In this document: one piece after another, positions 27,218 to 35,750 of the stretch
Layout: each line of letters begins with the position of its first letter
Numbering within the stretch: position 1 is the first letter of the stretch
Virus record (IMG/VR): IMGVR_UViG_3300008267_000265
Location: 1-64,000 of that record
Reading direction: 5' to 3' (one strand)
From: a virus
DNA length: 64,000 nt
Notes under the pieces: model-generated
Told to the model about the DNA's origin: nothing
The model's database searches: none
The model's input: only the letters and a program-made list of their open reading frames with translations
Made by a program: the position numbers and the translations under genes

Positions 27218-27245
27218 TTACTATAAATTAGAGCTAATTAACTTA

Positions 27246-27542
27246 CTATTGTCCTGGTGTGCCTGGAAGGTACGCTCCTGAATATAGTATTGCTACTCCT
27301 GCTGATTGACTTACTGATGTGATTGCACCGTAAATGCTTTGGCCGGCTGCAAACGATGCAGATATTGATCCTGTAGCAATGGTTCCAGCATTAGTCGTTA
27401 AATTACTAAAGTTTATAATTGCTGTTGTTGCAGTTACAGCACTGTACCAAAAGGCATCTACTGAGAATGTTACTGATCCGCTTAGGATTTTTCCACCTGA
27501 TAGACCGAAAGGACTTTTTAGTTGATCTACTATTTGAGGCAT
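27246..27542 (-). CDS. small virion protein downstream of the capsid gene
   Basis: A 98-residue protein (M-P-Q-I-V-D-Q start), small-residue and beta-rich. I chose the ATG at 27542 rather than an earlier one at 27575, because the longer version would translate the promoter-like motif at 27555-27562 and reach almost to the capsid terminator. The protein has no known domain. It has its own promoter and terminator right after the capsid gene, suggesting a high-copy head component such as a decoration protein (inference). Confidence 0.5.
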   Translation of the reverse strand: MPQIVDQLKSPFGLSGGKILSGSVTFSVDAFWYSAVTATTAIINFSNLTTNAGTIATGSISASFAAGQSIYGAITSVSQSAGVAILYSGAYLPGTPGQ

Positions 27543-27554
27543 AGTTGTTTTTAT

Positions 27555-27562
27555 ATAAATAG
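27555..27562 (-). promoter_or_regulatory. late-promoter-like motif before the 98-residue gene
   Basis: The minus strand reads TAACTATTTATATAA, 12 bases upstream of the chosen ATG at 27542, between that gene and the capsid terminator. Confidence 0.45.
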
Positions 27563-27575
27563 TTACTACTTGCAA

Positions 27576-27602
27576 TAAAAAAACCGGCCTTACGGGGCCG
27601 GC
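27576..27602 (-). terminator. strong rho-independent terminator after the capsid gene
   Basis: The minus strand forms GCCGGCC, loop CCGTAA, GGCCGGT, followed by a run of eight T (one overlaps the stem). This is the most GC-rich stem in the window. It lies 33 bases after the capsid stop codon. Confidence 0.9.
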
Positions 27603-27634
27603 TTTCTTTTTATTCTAAAGTTCTGATTTTGCTA

Positions 27635-30475
27635 TTAAGCTACACCAGCAACTTGTAGGTCAGATACATACACCTTACCATAGAATTCAGGACGAACCAT
27701 TTTCTTAGCGTAACGAGTCATGATACCTTTACGTGGAGTGAAGGTAGTTGGATCGTAGATAAGAGGAGTCATGATCAATGGAACATAAGGAGCGTAAACA
27801 GCACCAGTCTCCAAGAATTGGTTACCTCTGAAGCCCATCAAGATGGTGTTTTCAGTCATGTATGGATTCTTGTAAACTTTGTAACGGCTGTTCAAAGAAC
27901 CAATTTTCTGTACGCCAAATGCATACTTCATTGTATCTGCTGCACCATCAGTATCAGCTGCAAATCCAGGAATTGATTCCAAGATAGTAGCTACTGTTGG
28001 AGAACATACTAAGAAGTTAGCACCACCACGCAAAGTCAACTGGTGAATTTTGTTAGATACAGCTTGAAGCTTAATACCTAAAGTTTGGAACCAAGACATT
28101 TGATTGTAGTATGCACCAGCAGTGTTGCTTACATAAGCGGTACCAGCTGCATTGATTTGATTACCAATCTGAGCAGACCAATTAGCAACTGTTGGAGCAT
28201 TTTCAATCAACATATCCATGATTTCCAAGTCAATTTCCAAAGAAATGTACTCAGACAACATACCAGTCAATTCAGCTTCAGCATCCAATGAGTGGTAAGC
28301 ATTCAAGTCTTGAGCAAATTCTGGAGTCCATTGTGCTTTCAACTTACGAGTTTTAGCAGAAATGGTTTCAGACTTCATCTGAACATTGATTTCTGGAATA
28401 ACGATCTGAGTTGCAGAAGCAGCGTTTGGATTAGAGAATGGAGTTGGGGTATCGTTTGGAGCATCTTCGAAGTCACCACGAGTTTGGAAGTTAGTAGCTT
28501 TGTTGTACCATACTGCAAGTGAACCTGTGCAAGCTTCGATAGCTGCTCTTGTACCACTAACAAAGAAAGTCAAATTACCACCACTTAAAACAGTGAAGTC
28601 GTTAATTGTAGTTGATGGAGCGATAACTACACCAGCACTTTGAGATGAATACAATTCAAAAGCACGAACACCGTTTGAATCAATTGATCCTGTCAAAGAT
28701 GATGTTGGAACTGTGATAGCCATCATAGTAACAGTTGCACCAGCGATTGACGCTGAGTAATCCGCGTTAAAGTTAAGTTGTGCATAGGTAGCTGGTGCTA
28801 TACTAATAGACGCAGAGCTAACAGATGCAGAGAATTGGTTGATTGAGTAACCAAAACGACCTTGACCGTAAAGACCACCGTCAGCAGTGTTACCAAATCC
28901 GCTATTTGCAGTTTGGGTTAAGTTACCATACAATGAGTTTCCAGCACTGAAAGGCTTAGGAACGTTGTTACCGTATTGGAAATCTAGGTAGAATACCAAT
29001 CCAGCAGGCAAGTTCATTGGTTGAACAGAAACGAACTCTTTAGCAGCGATCTGACCGAAGATCTTACGAACCAACGGAAGAGCTACACCAGCCCATTGCT
29101 CACCATTACCTGGAGTGAAAGTAGCACCGTTTGTTACGTTACCACCTGTTGATGATTGTTCCATCACCAATTGTTTTGCTTGGTTTTCCAAGATAGTAGC
29201 CATGTTGTTTTTGTCGTAGTCCTTAAGACCTTCCAACAAACCAGATTTGGCCCACTTCTTTACAAGCTTCTGGCTAACACCAAGTTGATCTTGGTAAGGG
29301 CCAGCAAGCACTTGCCATCTGTTTACGAAGGCGTCTGCTTCAACAATTGGACGAGCTGGGGCGTTTCCAATTGGTTTTGATGCGAAACCAATAGATTCTT
29401 TAATAGATGACTTTTTAGATTCACCTATAGATTCCATTAATGTTTTGTAGGTATTCTCAACTTCTTTAACCGATGTTACTCTATCAAATGCATTGATAAC
29501 CTTAGTCTTTTGAGCTTCGTTAAGATTTTTAGCTTTGAAGATTTTATTTACGTAAAGCATTTTGGCATTGAACAAATTAACTTCGTTAAGTTCTGCTTTA
29601 AGGGCTTTGATAGTCCTAATAGCTTCATTCAACTCTTTCTTTACTTCTTCAACCGCATAAGAATCAGCAGCTTTAGTTTGGATCTGTCCACCTGGGATGT
29701 GTCCTGGTTCAGCAGCTTCTTCCATTTTCTTTTCGTCTTCTTCAAGCTCAGCCAGAATTTCTTCAAGAGTGATCTCTTTCATTTCTTCGTCGTCTGTGCC
29801 TAAAGTAGCCGCCATGTCAGTACCTGCGTCTAAGTCACCTGCTGGTGCTCCGCCGCCTTGCATCTGCGTAAATACATCACGGATGATGTCTTTTAGCTCG
29901 CCAACTTTCAGTTCAATAACTTCTTCTTCATCAGTTACTGGACCACCGTCGTCATCGCCTGCTGGTAATTCTGTGTCTGCTTCTTCAGCATCTTCTTCAT
30001 CACCTTCGTCTTCATCAGCTTCGTGTAGTTTGTAGTCACTGTGAGATACCTTGTCTGATTCGCTGTAACTACCGTTTTTGTTGCCAGATTTTTTTCCAGC
30101 CTTTTCAGTGTAAACTGATTCTTTGCCTTCTTCAATTGATTCATCTTTCATGTCACTTCCGTCCATGTCTTCTGACAAGGCGTTTAGTTCAGCTAAGATT
30201 TCATCAAGAGTAGATTCGTCCATTCGATCTGAATCTTCTGTGTGCATTGATTCGTCCGTTCCTTCTTCCATGTTAGTACCTTTTTCGTCCATTGATTCTT
30301 CAATGTCCTCTTCAATTTGGTCGTCCATGTCTTCAGAAAGTTTTTGACGCATCATTTCTTTGATCTGTGGCTCAAAATGTTCCGCGAGAGTCGTTCTAGC
30401 TGCAGCCATAGCCGTCTCACGTACTGCTTTTGCATCCAAGATCGCTTGTCTGTACAAGTCTTGATTGCTTTCCAT
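27635..30475 (-). CDS. scaffold-major capsid protein fusion (T4 gp22-gp23-like)
   Basis: A 946-residue protein. Residues about 1-275 are extremely acidic and low complexity. About 275-355 is a helical segment ending K-T-K-V-I-N-A-F-D-R-V-T-S-V-K-E-V-E, which resembles the C-terminus of T4-type gp22 scaffolds. From about 380 the sequence is gp23-like capsid: F-V-N-R-W-Q-V-L-A-G, A-L-P-L-V-R-K-I-F-G, R-K-L-K-A-Q-W-T-P-E-F-A-Q-D, and a final Y-G-K-V-Y-V-S-D-L. The junction holds P-I-V-E379/A380, a fit to the hydrophobic-x-Glu site cut by gp21 proteases. Cutting there would leave a 567-residue mature subunit. In T4 scaffold and capsid are separate genes. A leader of about 90 bases with a hairpin precedes it. 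Confidence 0.85.
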   Translation of the reverse strand: MESNQDLYRQAILDAKAVRETAMAAARTTLAEHFEPQIKEMMRQKLSEDMDDQIEEDIEESMDEKGTNMEEGTDESMHTEDSDRMDESTLDEILAELNALSEDMDGSDMKDESIEEGKESVYTEKAGKKSGNKNGSYSESDKVSHSDYKLHEADEDEGDEEDAEEADTELPAGDDDGGPVTDEEEVIELKVGELKDIIRDVFTQMQGGGAPAGDLDAGTDMAATLGTDDEEMKEITLEEILAELEEDEKKMEEAAEPGHIPGGQIQTKAADSYAVEEVKKELNEAIRTIKALKAELNEVNLFNAKMLYVNKIFKAKNLNEAQKTKVINAFDRVTSVKEVENTYKTLMESIGESKKSSIKESIGFASKPIGNAPARPIVEADAFVNRWQVLAGPYQDQLGVSQKLVKKWAKSGLLEGLKDYDKNNMATILENQAKQLVMEQSSTGGNVTNGATFTPGNGEQWAGVALPLVRKIFGQIAAKEFVSVQPMNLPAGLVFYLDFQYGNNVPKPFSAGNSLYGNLTQTANSGFGNTADGGLYGQGRFGYSINQFSASVSSASISIAPATYAQLNFNADYSASIAGATVTMMAITVPTSSLTGSIDSNGVRAFELYSSQSAGVVIAPSTTINDFTVLSGGNLTFFVSGTRAAIEACTGSLAVWYNKATNFQTRGDFEDAPNDTPTPFSNPNAASATQIVIPEINVQMKSETISAKTRKLKAQWTPEFAQDLNAYHSLDAEAELTGMLSEYISLEIDLEIMDMLIENAPTVANWSAQIGNQINAAGTAYVSNTAGAYYNQMSWFQTLGIKLQAVSNKIHQLTLRGGANFLVCSPTVATILESIPGFAADTDGAADTMKYAFGVQKIGSLNSRYKVYKNPYMTENTILMGFRGNQFLETGAVYAPYVPLIMTPLIYDPTTFTPRKGIMTRYAKKMVRPEFYGKVYVSDLQVAGVA

Positions 30476-30540
30476 TTTTTAAAATGTTTCGGGGATTGCT
30501 TATTAGAGTAGTAGCAATATAGGGGTAAAATGAAATTAAC

Positions 30541-30560
30541 ATGCTATATTGGGATAGCAT
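30541..30560 (-). promoter_or_regulatory. hairpin in the leader of the capsid gene
   Basis: A perfect 7-base inverted repeat (ATGCTAT ... ATAGCAT, 6-base loop) lies 7 bases downstream of the promoter-like motif and 66 bases upstream of the capsid ATG. If transcription starts near 30560, this hairpin would be at the very 5' end of the mRNA, where stem-loops are known to protect abundant phage and bacterial transcripts. No T tract follows, so it is not a terminator. Confidence 0.4.
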
Positions 30561-30566
30561 ACACTC

Positions 30567-30574
30567 ATAAATAT
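30567..30574 (-). promoter_or_regulatory. late-promoter-like motif before the capsid gene
   Basis: The minus strand reads GATATTTATGAG, 92 bases upstream of the capsid ATG at 30475, the longest spacing among the motifs found. Confidence 0.4.
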
Positions 30575-30602
30575 CAGAGAGTTAGAGAAAAAACTATGCT
30601 AG

Positions 30603-31160
30603 TTACTTAAGATTTGTTAAAAAGTTTTTTACTATCTGTGTTAGTTTTGGCGCACTGTGTTCGCTAATTGCTTGTAAAATCTCACTACTTGATTCACCTG
30701 CAAGGTCTTTTATTGCTGCTACTGCACTGTCTAGTTTGGTTAGGTCTACTGCTCCTAAAACTGCCATACTTGCCAATGTTATTGCTTTTAAAAATTTAGC
30801 AACTTTGTCTCTCTTCGTTTGATCGGGTATGAATGGGCGAAGCATTAGTTTGAAAGGGGTGTCTAAATAGCCGTCTATTTTAGCAGTTACTTTTTCTATA
30901 GTTTTATACCAACTTGGACTTTTCCTCTTTTTTAAATCGATGCCACTTTTCTTAGCGATTACATCCACGACCTTCATAACCGCATTAATAATACCCGGTG
31001 CTGCTAGTACAAGTGCGGTAGCACCTAGTATTGATTCATTCTCTTGCTTTGAAGCTTTTTCTAGCTCCTTACCTATTAAATCAGGAAGGTCCCTCAAGTC
31101 TGATAAATCGATGGAGTTTTCTTCTTGTATTTCTTTTAGTATATTAACAAACTTAATCAC
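30603..31160 (-). CDS. head-region protein with capsid-targeting-like leader, unknown
   Basis: A 185-residue protein. It begins M-I-K-F-V-N-I-L-K-E, which aligns without gaps to the T4 internal-protein leader MKTYQEFIAE. Two hydrophobic helices follow (about 45-65, A-T-A-L-V-L-A-A-P-G-I-I; and 130-145), and a basic middle. I recognise no family. It lies between the 115-residue gene and the capsid gene, within the protease-capsid cluster, so an internal head or core protein is plausible. A membrane-active protein delivered with the DNA is an alternative. Confidence 0.55.
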   Translation of the reverse strand: MIKFVNILKEIQEENSIDLSDLRDLPDLIGKELEKASKQENESILGATALVLAAPGIINAVMKVVDVIAKKSGIDLKKRKSPSWYKTIEKVTAKIDGYLDTPFKLMLRPFIPDQTKRDKVAKFLKAITLASMAVLGAVDLTKLDSAVAAIKDLAGESSSEILQAISEHSAPKLTQIVKNFLTNLK

Positions 31161-31171
31161 TCTTAAAACAA

Positions 31172-31519
31172 TTAAGCTTTTACGTTTTTCATAGTTCTGG
31201 TAAAGTTTGCGTTCGTTGTCTTAGCTATACCAGAGATACTTGCTTTACTACCTTTTTCTACGAATTGCTTGATAAAATCATACAACGCTACTGCTTCTTT
31301 AGGATCAAGATCCATTTTTATTTGACCCGTACCTATATTTTTAAGGTATAATTTAAGGGTCGCTGAGTTTGTTACTACTGGTTCTTCTTTCGCACCAACA
31401 GCTGCTGGCTCTTGTTCTATGCTACCGTTTGTTTCTTCCATTGATGCTTGGTACTCACCTTCTGTTATAAGCCCAGCTTTTAACTGCATTAATTTTGCTT
31501 CTTTGATTAAGTTTGCCAT
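31172..31519 (-). CDS. small head-region protein with LIKEAKxMQ leader, unknown
   Basis: A 115-residue protein starting M-A-N-L-I-K-E-A-K-L-M-Q-L-K-A-G-L-I-T-E, nearly the same leader as in the genes at 42371, 43305 and 43828. A disordered acidic stretch follows. The C-terminal half (about 50-115: T-L-K-L-Y-L-K-N-I-G-T to the end) looks like a compact domain. It sits directly after the prohead protease gene, consistent with a protease substrate. Function unknown. Confidence 0.55.
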   Translation of the reverse strand: MANLIKEAKLMQLKAGLITEGEYQASMEETNGSIEQEPAAVGAKEEPVVTNSATLKLYLKNIGTGQIKMDLDPKEAVALYDFIKQFVEKGSKASISGIAKTTNANFTRTMKNVKA

Positions 31520-31534
31520 TGTGCTATTTAGTTT

Positions 31535-32164
31535 TTATTTTAAACAACAGACTCCTGACTGGGTACAGATGATGTCTGAGATTAATCTGTCAATCCCTGC
31601 ACGTCTATTGTTGTTTATTTGTGGATTATAGCTTTCATTTAAGCCTCCTACTGGTTTTACATATGCTCCATAAGTTGATGGAGTGGATACGAAATCCCAG
31701 CAAATTAATTCCAAATCCTCCTCAACTTGAACAAGACCTTCACCAATTGGTGTTACAGATCCCATTGCTCTTGATGATACACCAACATTAATTCCTGCTA
31801 GGAATAATTCTTTTAATATGTTTCCAGATGGAGTGTCTAAGATTTCAAATTCACCAAACAATTCTTTTCCTTCCCACCACAGTCTTGTAATATTGTGACA
31901 AACGTTCTTTAAGTTGATCACAGAGGTTTCTGGGTGATCTAATTCACCTAGAGCTCTTTTTTCTTTAACCGGACCTTCCATGTAGAGTTCTACTTGTTTG
32001 TGGAGCGTTGGATAGCTGTAGATACGTTTATTTGCATTAGGCATGTCCGCTGCCTGCACCTTACCGGATACTAAGAAAGGAGCTCTTGGATTCACTCTAG
32101 CTTCATGCAACTGCTTAGGCAGTGGCTTGAAGGTCATGTATTCTATTAAGACTTCTTTGCTCAT
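31535..32164 (-). CDS. gp21: prohead core protease (T4 gp21-like)
   Basis: A 209-residue serine protease of the herpesvirus-type prohead protease fold. Landmarks are N-A-N-K-R-I-Y-S-Y-P (about 43-52), the catalytic histidine in L-D-H-P-E (His77), the G-V-S-S-R-A-M-G-S serine motif (Ser130/131), and W-D-F-V-S-T-P-S-T-Y-G-A-Y. The length is as in T4 gp21. It matures the head by cutting scaffold, capsid and internal proteins after a hydrophobic-x-Glu sequence. It lies upstream of the scaffold-capsid fusion in one cluster. Confidence 0.85.
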   Translation of the reverse strand: MSKEVLIEYMTFKPLPKQLHEARVNPRAPFLVSGKVQAADMPNANKRIYSYPTLHKQVELYMEGPVKEKRALGELDHPETSVINLKNVCHNITRLWWEGKELFGEFEILDTPSGNILKELFLAGINVGVSSRAMGSVTPIGEGLVQVEEDLELICWDFVSTPSTYGAYVKPVGGLNESYNPQINNNRRAGIDRLISDIICTQSGVCCLK

Positions 32165-32165
32165 G

Positions 32166-33905
32166 TTATACTTGAGTTTCTTCTCCTGTTTTAGTGTTTA
32201 TTACCTTAAGTCGATCCTTTGTTGTTGCTGTTATCTGCTTACCTTTTTTTATAGCATCTGCTACAGTTGGTCCTGAGTAGATTGGTGTCGATTGTGTTGT
32301 AGTATTTCCAACTTGACCTGTTGCAAGAATAGCTCCTTCCTCTACTTCCTTTTTAACAAACTTCATCAACTTCTCTTTGATAGCTTTTAGCTTATCTTCT
32401 CTGCTCATCTCTTCTTTCTGTGCAAGAGGTGGTGCATTCTTTATGAAATCAGATTGATAGTTAGGTAGCTTTGGTCTTGGAGCTGCGTCTGAGTGTTTTA
32501 AGAAATTTGGTTGAAAATCTCTTTCTTCACCTGTCGTATCTAATTTAACAGTGGCTGTATGTCCATCGAATTTAGTTATCTCTCCTGCAAACCTTCCGTC
32601 ATTAGTCTCCACTCTATGTCCGGTTTGGAATTGTTTTTTTATTGGGTTTTCCACTGTCAAATCTTCCATGATATGCTCTTTGAGAGCTAGTACTTTTTCT
32701 TTGCCAGGAACTTCCATTACTTGAGCAATTCCTTTAGATTTTTTTGGAGTTTGAGTCATGTGCTTAAGTCCTTCTCCGTTTTTGCTTTTAGCTCTTTCTT
32801 TCTTTCCTAAATTATCTTGAACATTTCCTTTTGCATCTTTTTCAACAACTTTCATTCCGTTTGCCTTATCAACCATGTTATCTTTTTTAACTGGTTGCAT
32901 TCTAAGGTCTTTATCTTTCTTCTCGATATCCTTAACGTTGGCAATTACTAAGTCTCTGTAGGCGTTAGGATCTTTTACAAGATTCTTAACAGCTTTTTGC
33001 TTAGCTTTTACCAATGCCTCATCTGTAATCTCTCCCATCTTAGAAAGCTCGTATTGTAGACCTTTCATTAGTTGGTTGTAGTTTACATGATCAGCTCCTG
33101 GAAATACATCGTATTCTGCTTTGCCAGTTACCTCTTTATATTTTCCTTCTGATTTTTTAACTGCTTCGTTTAGGGATCCTTGTAGAGATTGGTTAAGTGC
33201 CGTTATGTAATCCGATGGCCAATCTTCGTCAGCAAGGCCGTATGTTAAGTTTTTAACAACTACTTGTTCCATTTTAGCATCAATCATCATATTAAAAGCG
33301 TGATTAAGTGCAGCGTGTTCAAATTCTTTGTAGCCTTCGCTCTTTTTCTGTTTTAATTCTTTGCCATGCTTCTTTGCTACTGCTTTAGCTAGGATTTCCG
33401 GATTGCGGAAAGTTTGGTTTGGAGTTGATCCCGGTACTGCTTCGTTAAATCTATCTGCACTTACTTCTGGATCAGCACCTGGATTGCTTGGATCGTGATG
33501 GCTTTGTTTTGATGCCATTTGCGACACCATTTCACTTTCAGCTCTTTTCACAATCTCGCTAGCATCTCCCATAAACGCTCTAGCAGCAAACGGTGATTGC
33601 ATCATTCCATACATATCAACTAATCCATGATCTCCTAAATATCTCATAGCTGCTTCCGCCTCTTCTTTCTTTTCAGGTGATAGGTTTGCTGCTTGGATAT
33701 CCTGCTTAAAGGTATCTAACCATTGAGTGTTCCCTTCGTGGCTTTCATTCAAAATCCTCTTACTCTTCAAGATATTCACGGCATCGTTAAACGAGTTACC
33801 AGAGGAAATCCACTGAGGGAAGTCTCTGCGTATGTTTACCATGAAATTGGTTTTTGACATTTTACCTTCTAAGAGGTCTTGGTACTGTGCTTGTATGTTC
33901 TTCAT
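32166..33905 (-). CDS. large head-region protein, unknown
   Basis: A 579-residue, Lys/Glu-rich, mostly helical protein just upstream of the protease. The first 60 residues contain Y-Q-D-L-L-E-G and S-K-R-I-L-N-E-S, both possible protease sites. Around 425-475 is a short beta domain (T-G-H-R-V-E-T-N-D-G-R-F-A-G-E-I-T-K-F-D-G) with the look of a KOW/SH3-like fold. The last 40 residues are Thr/Lys-rich. A core or internal head role is inferred from position. The ATG at 33905 is only 4 bases from a promoter motif. A second ATG at 33860 (M-S-K-T-N-F), preceded by AGAAGG, could be the real start. Confidence 0.55.
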   Translation of the reverse strand: MKNIQAQYQDLLEGKMSKTNFMVNIRRDFPQWISSGNSFNDAVNILKSKRILNESHEGNTQWLDTFKQDIQAANLSPEKKEEAEAAMRYLGDHGLVDMYGMMQSPFAARAFMGDASEIVKRAESEMVSQMASKQSHHDPSNPGADPEVSADRFNEAVPGSTPNQTFRNPEILAKAVAKKHGKELKQKKSEGYKEFEHAALNHAFNMMIDAKMEQVVVKNLTYGLADEDWPSDYITALNQSLQGSLNEAVKKSEGKYKEVTGKAEYDVFPGADHVNYNQLMKGLQYELSKMGEITDEALVKAKQKAVKNLVKDPNAYRDLVIANVKDIEKKDKDLRMQPVKKDNMVDKANGMKVVEKDAKGNVQDNLGKKERAKSKNGEGLKHMTQTPKKSKGIAQVMEVPGKEKVLALKEHIMEDLTVENPIKKQFQTGHRVETNDGRFAGEITKFDGHTATVKLDTTGEERDFQPNFLKHSDAAPRPKLPNYQSDFIKNAPPLAQKEEMSREDKLKAIKEKLMKFVKKEVEEGAILATGQVGNTTTQSTPIYSGPTVADAIKKGKQITATTKDRLKVINTKTGEETQV

Positions 33906-33909
33906 ACTT

Positions 33910-33917
33910 ATAAATAG
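33910..33917 (-). promoter_or_regulatory. late-promoter-like motif abutting the 579-residue gene
   Basis: The minus strand reads AAACTATTTATAAG directly before the ATG at 33905. If this is a -10 element the first ATG would be leaderless, which is a reason to consider the later ATG at 33860. Confidence 0.4.
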
Positions 33918-33919
33918 TT

Positions 33920-34051
33920 TTAGCGACCTTGGCCGCGGTATGTTTTCTCTGTTCTATTGTGCTTATTTCTTGACTTTGCTGCCTTACCTGACTTTCTTTT
34001 TCCGAAAGTGATTTTTGTGGCTGATCCTGCTGATGATTTTGTCTTTGCCAT
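33920..34051 (-). CDS. 43-residue basic protein
   Basis: A short frame starting at 34051 and stopping at 33920. It encodes M-A-K-T-K-S-S-A-G-S, then a very basic stretch with F-G-K-R-K-S-G-K-A-A-K-S-R-N-K-H-N and an end Y-R-G-Q-G-R. It fills the gap between two head-region genes, and its composition resembles DNA- or RNA-binding tails. Very small basic proteins of this type occur in T4-like structural clusters, but I cannot give a function. The overlap with the downstream promoter motif is minimal. Confidence 0.6.
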   Translation of the reverse strand: MAKTKSSAGSATKITFGKRKSGKAAKSRNKHNRTEKTYRGQGR

Positions 34052-34059
34052 TTTATAAA

Positions 34060-34680
34060 CTAGATTGCGTATTTTTTAAGATAGTTTTGTATTTTACTTG
34101 GTACAGTTGCGTTATCAGTACCCAAATCTACGTAGCCTCCTCCTTTGAGAATACCTTCCACACTTTGTGTTCGTCCTGAAGAATCTTTTTTGTTTCTAGC
34201 TGTAACTCTCTTAGTTGCTGGAAAGAATACTAGTTCGTAGTTGATTTGTCTTGATCCATTCTGTGTAAAGCCCTGCACGTCAAATTCAATGCGGTTAAAC
34301 TTAGGGTCATTCTTGTCTGGGGTTATAACTAATCCTCCAATAGCTTCACCGTCCGTAAGTGCGTCTCCTTGAGAGCCACTCCCATCATCTTCGTACATAC
34401 GACCAAACGGCTCATCTCCACCAAAATCATCATCTCCCATTTCAAAATCACCTGTTAAATCTTCTCCGTAGATGCTATTTACAATCATTTTAGCTTTGAT
34501 TGGATCGATACCGGATACTTCTAATTCTTCAGCTGCATCTTCTGCAGTTGCTCCATCCAACTTTGCTTGTCTAGCTATTTTATGAGCTGTTGAATCCATT
34601 CCTTCTTTTACTACAGCCTTACTGTAAGCTCCTAATTTATTTTCCATTAGGAATTTCTTAAAATCAAAATTGTCTGCCAT
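34060..34680 (-). CDS. head-region protein with FLMEN leader, unknown
   Basis: A 206-residue protein. It starts M-A-D-N-F-D-F-K-K-F-L-M-E-N, a spacing of hydrophobic residues and Glu like capsid-targeting leaders. A helical UBA-like region (about 35-70: A-E-D-A-A-E-E-L-E-V-S-G-I-D-P) and an acidic linker follow. The C-terminal 85 residues are a beta domain (I-E-F-D-V-Q-G-F-T-Q-N-G-S-R-Q-I-N-Y-E-L-V-F-F-P). The start overlaps the upstream stop. I recognise no family; packaging or core function is inferred. Confidence 0.55.
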   Translation of the reverse strand: MADNFDFKKFLMENKLGAYSKAVVKEGMDSTAHKIARQAKLDGATAEDAAEELEVSGIDPIKAKMIVNSIYGEDLTGDFEMGDDDFGGDEPFGRMYEDDGSGSQGDALTDGEAIGGLVITPDKNDPKFNRIEFDVQGFTQNGSRQINYELVFFPATKRVTARNKKDSSGRTQSVEGILKGGGYVDLGTDNATVPSKIQNYLKKYAI

Positions 34681-35750
34681 TAGTTTAAGTGTTTTAGTTT
34701 TTTATATGCTTCTGCTATTTTTGTTTTTAGTTTATCCATTGATTTAGCTGTACGAGCCTTTACTTCTAACGTTTCTTCTCCTTCTGATAATTCCTCTTTC
34801 ATTCTGGTTGTAAACTCTAGTATTCTATTTACTTCGTCTAGCTTTTTATTTACAGCTTTGATTGCTTCGTGGTATTGATCCTGCTTTGGACGTATTTTTG
34901 TTTCTTTTTTGAAGCGGTTGTAGTTTTCTTGAATGCCTGCTTTTGCTGCTGCGTCTACTACATCACTATATGTATGTGGTGCTAAATCCATTTCAAGAGC
35001 GTATTTAATTTTCTCATACACAGATTCATTCTTTTCTTTTATCTTACTAAGTAGCTGTAGTATTTTTTTGTAGTCTGGTTTATACCAAGTTTCTTCCAGT
35101 TCCTCGCTCATTGCAGTTGGTTTCGTATCCCACAAATCATCTACATCAATGCTTTTTAATTTTGGATGACCCTCTGTTTTCTTAAATCCGTCTTGTGTAT
35201 ATGTGCTGATATCTGCTTTGCCTGCTGCAAGCATTGGAGCGTCCTCGTTAACTGACTTGATTTCTTCGCCTTTATTTAGTATGTTAGTTGCTTTTGTTAA
35301 GCCGGTACCTTTGTTATAGGATACGTTGTAATTCCACCTACCCATCATATCTTTCTCAACTTTTGTAATTACTGCAGGATGTCCGAGATACGCCACTTTC
35401 TGACCTACTTTAAACATGGGGCTATCACTACCTTCTTCCATCTTTTTTCTGCCCGTCATCTGCTCACCATTATTTGTTCCACTTGACCAGCTTGCTCCGT
35501 TTGTTACTCCGCCACCTGTAGTTGATCCAACACCCATTCCATCCTCACTTAATCCAGTTGTTGCTTTGCAGATTTCAATAGCTTTTTCAAAATCAATTAC
35601 ATGATCTGCTGCTGCTTTTGCTAACATGGTAGCAGCATCTTTATTAGCTCCACAGTATCTTACAAGATAATCTACCATCTTCTGGCGGAAGGCTTCTTTG
35701 TCTGCATCGAACTCCTCCAATAAAAACTGCGTTGCAAATTGATTATTCAT
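34680..35750 (-). CDS. head-region protein with FLLEE leader, unknown
   Basis: A 356-residue protein with an N-terminal M-N-N-Q-F-A-T-Q-F-L-L-E-E, possibly a protease-cleaved leader. A segment at about 110-155 (F-K-V-G-Q-K-V-A-Y-L-G-H-P-A-V-I-T-K-V) looks like a small SH3-type beta barrel. The C-terminal 150 residues are charged coiled coil. It lies between the portal-proximal protein and the FLMEN protein, all with overlapping stop and start codons. Composition fits a prohead core constituent. Confidence 0.55.
   Translation of the reverse strand: MNNQFATQFLLEEFDADKEAFRQKMVDYLVRYCGANKDAATMLAKAAADHVIDFEKAIEICKATTGLSEDGMGVGSTTGGGVTNGASWSSGTNNGEQMTGRKKMEEGSDSPMFKVGQKVAYLGHPAVITKVEKDMMGRWNYNVSYNKGTGLTKATNILNKGEEIKSVNEDAPMLAAGKADISTYTQDGFKKTEGHPKLKSIDVDDLWDTKPTAMSEELEETWYKPDYKKILQLLSKIKEKNESVYEKIKYALEMDLAPHTYSDVVDAAAKAGIQENYNRFKKETKIRPKQDQYHEAIKAVNKKLDEVNRILEFTTRMKEELSEGEETLEVKARTAKSMDKLKTKIAEAYKKLKHLN

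Noticed and set aside
27543-27575. Longer start for the 98-residue gene (ATG at 27575)
   Set aside because: It would translate the promoter motif itself; the same artefact occurs for the long starts at 41559 and 44816.
29697-30347. Plus-strand Ser-rich open frames opposite the scaffold region
   Set aside because: Glu/Asp codons on the minus strand give Ser/Phe-type codons on the plus strand; no start context or family.
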